From: Microbacterium sp.
GTDB taxonomy: Bacteria; Actinomycetota; Actinomycetes; Actinomycetales; Microbacteriaceae
Length of the DNA stretch: 5,994 nucleotides
Reading direction: 5' to 3'
NCBI GenBank assembly: GCA_003476465.1
Contig: DMUE01000161.1
Location: forward strand, 2,965-8,958
Numbering within the stretch: the stretch's first letter is position 1; each line of letters begins with the position of its first letter. This document shows positions 1 through 5,686 of this stretch, piece after piece. The notes under the pieces are model-generated. The model made no database searches. It was not told where the DNA came from and saw only the letters and a list, made by a program, of their open reading frames with translations. Both the position numbers and the translations under genes were made by a program.

Positions 1-224
1 TCCAGCTCGCCGTAGCGCGCGATCAGGTCGGTGACCAGGGCCTCGGTCGTACGCGTGTCGGAGACGTCCACGGCGAAGGCATCCGGCGACTCGATGGCAT
101 CGACGTTCAAGTCGAGCACAATGGGTCGGCCTCCGGCCTCGGCGACGGAGGCGGCGACGGCGGCGCCGAGACCCGAGGCGCCACCCGTGATGATGACGTT
201 TCCGAGTGGGCGTGTTGCGGACAT
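1..224 (-). CDS. Classical short-chain dehydrogenase/reductase, N-terminal part (cut by left window edge)
   Basis: The ATG at 224-222 opens a frame that runs without a stop to base 1, giving 74 complete codons of the N-terminus. It starts MSATRPLGNVIITGG. The dinucleotide-binding glycine motif TGGASGLG lies at residues 13-20 and fits the classical SDR pattern TGxxxGxG rather than the TGxxGxxG of extended SDRs. D38 ends the second beta strand (IVLDLN), which usually favours NAD(H) over NADP(H). D53-V54 matches the adenine-contacting Asp-Val of SDRs. The catalytic Ser/Tyr/Lys residues would lie beyond the edge, so activity and substrate cannot be judged. A clear GGAAGGAG ribosome site 4 bases upstream fixes the start. 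The gene follows hldE after 39 bases with no terminator between them, so it is probably the next gene of the same operon and may oxidise or reduce a sugar or acceptor made by it. It is unlikely to be HldD, which is an extended SDR. Confidence 0.88.
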   Translation of the reverse strand, partial: MSATRPLGNVIITGGASGLGAAVAASVAEAGGRPIVLDLNVDAIESPDAFAVDVSDTRTTEALVTDLIARYGEL

Positions 225-228
225 GATG

Positions 229-236
229 CTCCTTCC
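229..236 (-). promoter_or_regulatory. Strong Shine-Dalgarno site of the SDR gene
   Basis: On the minus strand GGAAGGAG precedes the SDR ATG by 4 bases. It lies in the 39-base gap (225-263) that separates the SDR gene from hldE, the only real intergenic space in the window. I see no hairpin with a T-run and no convincing -10/-35 pair in this gap, so it most likely serves translation only, with transcription reading through from hldE. Confidence 0.75.
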
Positions 237-263
237 GAGCGGGATGGATCCTGGGCGAGCGAT

Positions 264-1667
264 TCAACCGACACGGGCGAGGGCGCCCGCCAGCAGGGTC
301 GTCGATCGACCGGGGTGGTATGGGACGGTCACGGTACGCCCGCCCCATTCGCCGATGACGGCGGTCTCGGGTAGTTCGTCGGCGGTGTAGTCGCCTCCCT
401 TGACCCAGATGTCGGGTCGGATACGTCGCAGCACCGCTTCCGGCGTGTCCTCGCCGAACACGATGACCGCGTCGACGCACTCCAGGGCGAGCAGCAGATC
501 CTGCCGGTCTTCCTCCGACATGATCGGCCGTTCCGCGCCCTTCAGTCGGCGCACGGACTCGTCGCTGTTCAAGCACACGATCAGGCAGTCGCCGAGGGCC
601 CGCGCTGCGGCGAGTGTGCGCGCGTGGCCGGCGTGCAGGAGGTCGAAACATCCGCCGGTCGCGACGACCGTGCCGCCGGTCGCGCGCGTCGCGGTCGCCG
701 TCCTCAACGCGCCCGCCGCCCCGCCCAGGGCCCGCGTGTTGGACGGTGCCTGCAGGCTTGCGACGCCTCCTTCGGACAGGTAGCGGCCCGCCGCCCCGAT
801 CGCAGAGGCGCAGGCGTCGGCGAGGGGAAGGCCGGAGGCCAATGCGAGCGACAGGGCTGAGGCGAGCCGGTCTCCGGCGCCGCAGGTGTCGTTAGCGGAC
901 ACCGCCAGTGCGGGCATGATGTGGGGCGTTCGGTCGGCTTCCGTGGCAAGCAGTGCGCCGCGGCCGCCGAGCGTCACCAGCACGGCCGCGACCTGCCAGC
1001 GCGTCAGCAATGCGTCGGCGGCCTCGGCGGCCGCGGCGATGACGCTTCCCGAGCCCGAAGCAGAGCCCGCGGTGAGGGAGGCGGCCTCCGCCGCGTTGGG
1101 TGTCACGACAGAGGTGGAGGCAACGGGTTGCGATCCGCGCGGGTGCGGGTCCCAGACGAGGGGGACGCGGTGCCCGACGGCGTCGAGGGCGGTGCGCAAC
1201 CGTGGGTCGGAGGTGATTCCGCGACCGTAGTCGGCCACGACGACGGCATCCGCCTCTGTGAGGGCCTCGAGCATCTCATCCGTGACCTGCGGTGTGGCCG
1301 CTGTGGCGACATCGCCCTCGTCGATCCGCATCATCGGGTGGTCCGCGACTCGCACGCGGGTCTTGACGGGCGTGGGAACGTGCGACGCGGTCGCCAGCAC
1401 GCGGATGGCCCCGTCGCCCTGGTGCCGGGGGCGCTCATCGAGCAGCGCACGCAGGGTCCGCGCGCGGGGGTCGTCTCCGAGCGCGGTCAGGACCGTCACA
1501 TCCGCTCCGTCCCGCGCGAGCAGCGTCGCCACCAGCCCCGCACCTCCGGCCCGCTCCACCGTGTCGCGAACGGACACGACGGGCACCGGCGCCTCGGGGC
1601 TGAGGCGTTCGGCGGCGCCCAGCATGTCCACATCCAGCAGCACATCGCCGACGACGACGATCCTCAC
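264..1667 (-). CDS. hldE: HldE: bifunctional heptose 7-phosphate kinase / heptose 1-phosphate adenylyltransferase
   Basis: This 467-residue cytoplasmic enzyme, about the length of E. coli HldE, carries two domains. Residues 1 to about 310 are a PfkB/ribokinase-fold kinase. It shows SPEAPVP at 23-29 (the HldE signature segment), DYGRG at 146-150, the N-x-x-E motif at N191/E194 and the anion-hole/catalytic GAGD at 263-266, with D266 the expected base. It should phosphorylate D-glycero-D-manno-heptose 7-phosphate at C1. After an Ala/Thr/Gly-rich linker (about 310-332), residues 333-467 are a nucleotidyltransferase with the HxGH motif HAGH at 345-348, the RRLKG segment at 373-377 and VKGGDY at 422-427, which should transfer AMP to heptose 1-phosphate. 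The GTG start at 1667 overlaps the gmhA stop by 4 bases (GTGA) and has a GGGGAGGG site just upstream. The fused arrangement is typical of the beta-anomer/ADP route, not the GDP-heptose route. ADP specificity is inferred from homology. Confidence 0.95.
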   Translation of the reverse strand: MRIVVVGDVLLDVDMLGAAERLSPEAPVPVVSVRDTVERAGGAGLVATLLARDGADVTVLTALGDDPRARTLRALLDERPRHQGDGAIRVLATASHVPTPVKTRVRVADHPMMRIDEGDVATAATPQVTDEMLEALTEADAVVVADYGRGITSDPRLRTALDAVGHRVPLVWDPHPRGSQPVASTSVVTPNAAEAASLTAGSASGSGSVIAAAAEAADALLTRWQVAAVLVTLGGRGALLATEADRTPHIMPALAVSANDTCGAGDRLASALSLALASGLPLADACASAIGAAGRYLSEGGVASLQAPSNTRALGGAAGALRTATATRATGGTVVATGGCFDLLHAGHARTLAAARALGDCLIVCLNSDESVRRLKGAERPIMSEEDRQDLLLALECVDAVIVFGEDTPEAVLRRIRPDIWVKGGDYTADELPETAVIGEWGGRTVTVPYHPGRSTTLLAGALARVG

Positions 1668-2332
1668 GATGCCCTCCCCGTCTGGGCGTCGTGCGCTCGC
1701 ACCCGGTCATCGAACACGCGGCAGAGCAGGTGCAGCGCAACCAGGTGCGCTTCCTGAACGCCCGCCGCAGGGCCGGGCAGGGCGATGTACGCGTCGCACG
1801 CATCGCAGAGGGGATTGGGAGCCGGGCCCGTGAGGGCCCAGGTCGCCGCGCCGACGGTGCGCGCGGCGTGGACGGCGCGCAGGAGGTTGGCGCTCCGGCC
1901 GCTCGTCGAAAAGAGAATCACGACGTCGCCTGGGCGCGCATGCGCGGTGATCTGGCGCGCGTAGACGTCGTCGTAGCCGTAATCGTTGGCGATGGCGGTG
2001 ACGCTCGAGGTCTCGGCGTGCAGCGACAGGGCCGAGAACGGTCGCCGCTCGCCGTCGAAACGCCCGACGATCTCGGCGGTCAGATGCTGGGCCTCGGCGG
2101 CCGAACCGCCGTTGCCGAGCGCCAGGAGACGCTGACCCCGCAGAAGGCGGGCGGCTAGATCGCTTCCCCAGCGCTGGAGGGTGGGGACTTCTGCGCGCAA
2201 CGCGTCGACCGCGCGGTCGTGGTCGTCCAGGTGCGTGGCGAGCACGGCCGTGACTTCGGTGCCGGCCCGAACCGGCCGACCGGTGCCGGGGGTGGCGGGG
2301 CCCAGGAGCGGGGCCGCTCCGAGGGCGCTCAC
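1664..2332 (-). CDS. gmhA: GmhA: SIS-domain sedoheptulose 7-phosphate isomerase
   Basis: From the GTG at 2332 the product is 222 residues. It is a SIS-fold isomerase turning sedoheptulose 7-phosphate into D-glycero-D-manno-heptose 7-phosphate, the first committed heptose step. [11 protein letters not shown] lies at 73-83, NDYGYDD at 116-122 and the phosphate-binding STSGRSAN at 142-149. Aligning by eye to E. coli GmhA, the four zinc ligands H61, E65, Q172 and H180 correspond to H83, E87, Q193 and H201, so the active site looks intact. Generic SIS proteins lack this set, which makes GmhA a specific call. The start is the least certain point: the chosen GTG gives a 4-base overlap (GTGA) with the upstream GT4 gene, like the other junctions, but adds about 22 residues before GNGGS compared with E. 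coli and has only a G-rich ribosome site. A GTG at 2245 would give a 193-residue protein of usual length but has no clear ribosome site. Confidence 0.93.
   Translation of the reverse strand: MSALGAAPLLGPATPGTGRPVRAGTEVTAVLATHLDDHDRAVDALRAEVPTLQRWGSDLAARLLRGQRLLALGNGGSAAEAQHLTAEIVGRFDGERRPFSALSLHAETSSVTAIANDYGYDDVYARQITAHARPGDVVILFSTSGRSANLLRAVHAARTVGAATWALTGPAPNPLCDACDAYIALPGPAAGVQEAHLVALHLLCRVFDDRVRAHDAQTGRAS
1672..1679 (-). promoter_or_regulatory. Shine-Dalgarno site supporting the GTG start of hldE
   Basis: GGGGAGGG on the minus strand lies 4 bases before the hldE GTG and inside the last codons of gmhA. It supports the GTG at 1667 as the true start, because the protein begins exactly where HldE kinases begin (a short strand followed by GD, then SPEAPVP). 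Confidence 0.65.
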
Positions 2333-3582
2333 ACCCGCACCCCCCGTCCGACGCGGGCGGGTGCGGGGACACGAGCACCCACGAGACGTCCGTAGACGCG
2401 CTCGGTATCCGCCGCCACCTTCGCCCATGTGTAGCGCGTGGTGGTACGCTCCCGGCCCGCACGGCCGAGCTCGGCCAGCTGGGCGGGGTCCGCGAGCAGC
2501 GCCTCGACGGCCTGGGCGATCGCCGCCGGGTCACGCGGGGGAACGTGCACGCCCGTCCTGCCGTGCACGACGCTGTCGATGAGCCCGCCCACGGCCGTGG
2601 CGACCACGGGAACTCCGCTCGCCATGGCCTCGAGGGGCACGATGCCGAAGGGCTCGTACCACGGTGCGCACACGACGAGGTCGGCGGAGCGGAGGACGGC
2701 GGGCAGGTCGCCGCGCGCCACCTGACCGCGGAAGGTGACGAGGTGTTCGATGCCGAGCGAGCGGGCGAGTGCCTGCAGGCGCTGCACATCGGGATCGTCC
2801 CCGACCTCGTCGCCTCCCCGGGAGCCGCCCACGACGACGAGTTCGATGTCGTTCCGGCCCGCCTCGGCTAGCAGCGCGAGCGCGGAGATGGTCGAACCGA
2901 CGCCCTTGCGTGGCACCAGGCGTCCGACTGTGATGATGCGGTAGCGAGCAGACTTCGCATCCGCCGGTCCATCCGGCGCGAACAGGTCGGTGTCGACGCC
3001 GCAGGGCACCACCGAGATTCGCGAGGAAGGGATGCCGAGTGGAATCAACTCGAACGCCTCATCGGAGCACGTCGCCACGACGGCGTCGGCCTCGCGTCCG
3101 ACCTGCGGCTCGAGGGTCGCCCGTTCTGCGGGGCTCGTGTCGTCGCTGCCCTGGTGGCGGCGTTTGACGTTGCCCAGCGCGTGGAACGTATGCACCACGG
3201 GCGGGCGCGGCGCATCGGGGCGCCGCGCCGCGTCGAGCGCCGCGAGGCCGGACATCCAGAAGTGGCTGTGCACGACATCCGGGGGATCCGCGCTCCAATA
3301 CTCCGCCAGCCGATCGCCGAATTCGTCCATGTGCGCCAGCAACTCATCCTTCGGCACCGTCACCGGAGGGCCGGCGCTGACGTGCACCACCTCGACGCCG
3401 TCGCAGAGCGAAACCCGCTCGGGCAGCGACCGATCGTCGCGCCGCGTGTAGACGGTCACCCGGTGACCCCGCGCGGCGAGGGCGGTGGAGAGCGCGGCGA
3501 CGTGCACGTTCTGCCCGCCGGCGTCTACGCCTCCGAGGATCGCCAGGGGACTGGCGTGTTCCGAGACCATCGCGATCTTCAT
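2329..3582 (-). CDS. GT4-family glycosyltransferase, MshA / sucrose-phosphate-synthase-like
   Basis: The 417-residue product is a GT-B fold, retaining glycosyltransferase of family 4. The N-terminal domain has the acceptor/phosphate loop [12 protein letters not shown] at 17-28, as in MshA and sucrose-phosphate synthases, then VVHSHFW at 103-109 and [10 protein letters not shown] at 131-140. The C-terminal nucleotide-sugar domain has VGRLVPRKG at 219-227 (R221 and K226 are the usual donor diphosphate contacts) and a complete E-x7-E motif, E310 to E318, in [12 protein letters not shown]. There is no signal peptide or membrane span. The ATG at 3582 overlaps the preceding stop (ATGA) and has an AAGGAG site 6 bases upstream, the best in the operon. 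MshA itself makes the mycothiol precursor, but the heptose-operon setting suggests a different acceptor, so I give no symbol. The last ~17 residues are a Pro/Val/Arg/Gly-rich tail. Donor and acceptor are unknown. Confidence 0.93.
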   Translation of the reverse strand: MKIAMVSEHASPLAILGGVDAGGQNVHVAALSTALAARGHRVTVYTRRDDRSLPERVSLCDGVEVVHVSAGPPVTVPKDELLAHMDEFGDRLAEYWSADPPDVVHSHFWMSGLAALDAARRPDAPRPPVVHTFHALGNVKRRHQGSDDTSPAERATLEPQVGREADAVVATCSDEAFELIPLGIPSSRISVVPCGVDTDLFAPDGPADAKSARYRIITVGRLVPRKGVGSTISALALLAEAGRNDIELVVVGGSRGGDEVGDDPDVQRLQALARSLGIEHLVTFRGQVARGDLPAVLRSADLVVCAPWYEPFGIVPLEAMASGVPVVATAVGGLIDSVVHGRTGVHVPPRDPAAIAQAVEALLADPAQLAELGRAGRERTTTRYTWAKVAADTERVYGRLVGARVPAPARVGRGVRV

Positions 3583-4610
3583 CGCGTGCTCCTTTCCGTG
3601 AGCGGGGAGGGGGGGACGAAAAGCGGCGACCGGGACGGCGCCGCGGCGACGACGGCGCCCAGCACCTCGTCCCAGCGCTTCAAGAAAGCCGCATGTCCGT
3701 AGTGTGCGAGCGCGTGAGCCCGGGCTCGGCGTCCGTGCTCGGCGGCGAGGGCATGGTCGTTCAGCAGCGACGCGACGGCACGATGCAACGCGTCGAGGTC
3801 GTTCGAGACGACACCGGCATCAGGCGGAATGGCACGCGGAGCCTCCGTCGCCGCCAGCGCCACGACCGGCATGCCCAGGTGCATGGCCTCGAGCAGGGCC
3901 AGTCCGAGGGACGTCCAGCGCAGCGGGTGCAGGTAGAGGCGGCGGCGGGCGAGCTGCGGGTGGAGTTGCGCCGGGGGCAGATCGCCCGCCGGGACGACGC
4001 CGTGTCCGTCCTCCCCGGCGTGATCGAGCGCCGCGGGCAGCTCGTCCGTCTTCATCCCGAACACATCGACCGGTGCGATGCGGGCGAAGCCCGGCACGAG
4101 ATCACTCCCGGTGATCCGCCACCGCCGCACCGGTTCGTTCACCACCATCCCGATGCGGGCCAGGTCGCCCGTGTACCGAGGTCCGGGATCGGGCACACCG
4201 TGTTCCACCACGACCGTGCGCGCGCGGCCGTTGTCCCAGAAGACGTGGTTGAAATGCGTGACGTGGACGATCGGGATGTCCGTGCGTTCGGCCATCGGGT
4301 GAAGGGTGCCCACGGCATCCGGCTTGGGTGTGTTGTGTTCGAGGTACACCGCGGGAAGATCCCGTCCGGGTGCACGCCCCGTCAGCCGGTGCACGGCCTC
4401 GACCTCTTCGGGCCGTTGCAAGACGACGACGTCGATGTCCTCGGCGCGCAGCAGGTCGCTCGGCACCTCGCGTGCAGCGGGCCAGGGGCGTCCGGCGAGG
4501 CCGAGGCCCCAGGCATCCCGGGCAGCGTTCACCGGCACCAGGTACTCGTGCTCGCCACGGAAGAATGCGTCCGCATAGCCGCCATGCACATGCCACATCA
4601 AGACCTTCAC
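3579..4610 (-). CDS. GT-B glycosyltransferase of an actinobacterial type without the first Glu of E-x7-E
   Basis: From the GTG at 4610 the product is 343 residues, starting [19 protein letters not shown]. The N-terminal half has WHVHGGY at 6-12, VVLQRPEE at 62-69, an LEHNTP segment at 90-95 and a [12 protein letters not shown] segment at 117-128. The C-terminal half has [19 protein letters not shown] at 225-243, followed by [11 protein letters not shown], which is the GT4-like donor-binding helix. The second Glu of the E-x7-E motif is present (E241), but the first position holds T233. I recall related proteins in other actinobacteria with the same HVHG...YLVP start, but not a tested function. 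The gene overlaps the GT9 stop by 4 bases (GTGA), with a GAGGGGG site 7 bases upstream. The frame is open far upstream, but that part overlaps the GT9 gene and is rejected. The C-terminus ends in a Pro/Ser-rich tail. Donor and acceptor are unknown; a heptose or hexose transfer is inferred from context. Confidence 0.87.
   Translation of the reverse strand: MKVLMWHVHGGYADAFFRGEHEYLVPVNAARDAWGLGLAGRPWPAAREVPSDLLRAEDIDVVVLQRPEEVEAVHRLTGRAPGRDLPAVYLEHNTPKPDAVGTLHPMAERTDIPIVHVTHFNHVFWDNGRARTVVVEHGVPDPGPRYTGDLARIGMVVNEPVRRWRITGSDLVPGFARIAPVDVFGMKTDELPAALDHAGEDGHGVVPAGDLPPAQLHPQLARRRLYLHPLRWTSLGLALLEAMHLGMPVVALAATEAPRAIPPDAGVVSNDLDALHRAVASLLNDHALAAEHGRRARAHALAHYGHAAFLKRWDEVLGAVVAAAPSRSPLFVPPSPLTERSTR
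3589..3594 (-). promoter_or_regulatory. Shine-Dalgarno site of the GT4 gene
   Basis: AAGGAG on the minus strand lies 6 bases before the ATG at 3582, an ideal spacing. It sits inside the 3' end of the preceding glycosyltransferase gene, where it supports efficient re-initiation at the ATGA overlap. This is the only ATG start among the complete genes here, so this gene may be translated more strongly than its GTG-started neighbours. Confidence 0.75.
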
Positions 4611-5686
4611 GCCAGCGCCCCCTCTCGAGGGGAGGGTCGGCCCGCGAGGTGCTGGCACGCCGCCACGACCTCGTCGGGCGAGACCGAGGCGAGGCACGGA
4701 TGCCCCGGCACGGGGCAGTCCCGCGCGCGGGTGTCGCGACACGGCGCCGCCTGATCGCCCAGCACAACGCACGGCACGCCGTACGGGGCCCAGCGGATCG
4801 CGGGAACGACGGGCGAGAACAGGCTGACGACCGGCACCCCGACGGCGGCCGCTACGTGGGCGGGTCCTGTGTTGCCCGTCACCACGACCCGGGCGCGGGC
4901 AAGCACGGCGGCGAGCGAAGCGAGCTCGGTGACCCCCCCGAGGTCGAGCCCGTGCCGGCCCCCTCCGGAGACGAACGCGGTGAGCTCGACTTCGTCGGGT
5001 CCGCCCGTGACGACGACATCCCAACCGGTCTCGGCCAGCAGGCGCACCGCTTCGGCGTGGTGTGCGGCCGGCCAGCGGCGTGCGGATGCGGCGGCGCCCG
5101 GATGCACGACCACCAGGTTGCGCAGCCCCTCGATCTCGACCGGTACGTCGGCGCCGGAGCGCTCCATCACGCCGGGGTCGATCATCAGCCCGCCGGCGTC
5201 GTCGCCGGGGAGGCGGAACCCGGCGGCGGCAGCGATGGCCAGAGCGCGACGGGGCTCCGGCTGGTCCTCGGGGAAGTCCTCTCCTGGTTTCAGACGCACA
5301 TCCAGCAACGTCCCGGCGTAGTCGACCGAGGCGCCGACGATCCGCGGGACGCCGGCGAGCCGCAGCTGCAGCGCGAGCGGCAGCGGGGACTGATGGAACG
5401 ATGTCAGCACGACGGCGACCTCGGGGTCGGCCTCGGAGACGAGCGCCTCAAGGCGCTCGAGGTGCTCCACCGTCGGCGCCGGCGCCGTGACGGTGATCCA
5501 CGGGCAGTCCCACTCGAGGACGCGGTCGACGCCGGGAAGCAGCCGCGCCGCCTGCGCACCGATCGAACTGCACAGCATCCAGACCTCGTCGACATCCGGG
5601 GACGCCGCCACCGCCCGGACTGCCGGACCGCACAGCAGGACGTCCCCGATGCTGTCCAGGCGCGCGATGAGCGCTCGCCGCGTCAC
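4607..5686 (-). CDS. GT9-family glycosyltransferase (heptosyltransferase-type)
   Basis: The 359-residue product belongs to GT9, the family of the LPS heptosyltransferases WaaC, WaaF and WaaQ, with GT-B fold and cytoplasmic or membrane-peripheral action. The N-terminus, LIARLDSIGDVLL, aligns with the WaaC start, and D15 in GDVL matches catalytic Asp13 of WaaC. VHPGAAASARRWP at 194-206 and GNTGPAHVAAAVGVPVVSLF at 271-290 are the donor-domain motifs; N272 stands where many members have Asp. Near the end four cysteines (306, 316, 324, 331) occur with HPCL, resembling the Cys-rich tail of many GT9 proteins. The start is the GTG at 5686: it has GGGGAG 6 bases upstream, overlaps the gmhB stop by 4 bases, and places the GT9 motif at the right distance from the N-terminus. 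Because its operon makes ADP-heptose, a heptose donor is likely, but GT9 also includes other activities, so the substrate is inferred. Confidence 0.93.
   Translation of the reverse strand: MTRRALIARLDSIGDVLLCGPAVRAVAASPDVDEVWMLCSSIGAQAARLLPGVDRVLEWDCPWITVTAPAPTVEHLERLEALVSEADPEVAVVLTSFHQSPLPLALQLRLAGVPRIVGASVDYAGTLLDVRLKPGEDFPEDQPEPRRALAIAAAAGFRLPGDDAGGLMIDPGVMERSGADVPVEIEGLRNLVVVHPGAAASARRWPAAHHAEAVRLLAETGWDVVVTGGPDEVELTAFVSGGGRHGLDLGGVTELASLAAVLARARVVVTGNTGPAHVAAAVGVPVVSLFSPVVPAIRWAPYGVPCVVLGDQAAPCRDTRARDCPVPGHPCLASVSPDEVVAACQHLAGRPSPREGALA

Noticed and set aside
225..263. Possible promoter or terminator in the hldE-SDR gap
   Set aside because: Only 39 bases, no hairpin with a T-run and no believable -10/-35 pair; the only supported signal is the ribosome site.
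31..390. Plus-strand open frame of 119 codons at the left end
   Set aside because: It is antisense to the SDR N-terminus and the hldE 3' end; the SDR reading has a TGGASGLG motif and a strong ribosome site.
921..1757. Plus-strand open frame of 278 codons
   Set aside because: Lies opposite the HldE kinase domain, rich in Gly/Arg/His, no motif; the minus strand holds the conserved GAGD and SPEAPVP segments.
1707..2789. Minus-strand open frame of 360 codons overlapping gmhA and the GT4 gene
   Set aside because: Same strand but out of frame with both; the translation is Arg/Pro/Ser-rich and it overlaps two genes with intact active-site motifs. I found no sign that it is a frameshifted continuation of either.
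3693..4754. Plus-strand open frame of 353 codons
   Set aside because: Antisense to the GT-B glycosyltransferase gene and the end of GT9, low-complexity composition and no recognisable fold or ribosome site.
5470..5490. GC palindrome-like run (GGCGCCGGCGCC) that could form a hairpin
   Set aside because: It lies inside the GT9 gene and encodes an Ala-Pro-Ala-Pro stretch; no T-run follows, so it is neither a terminator nor a supported regulatory site.
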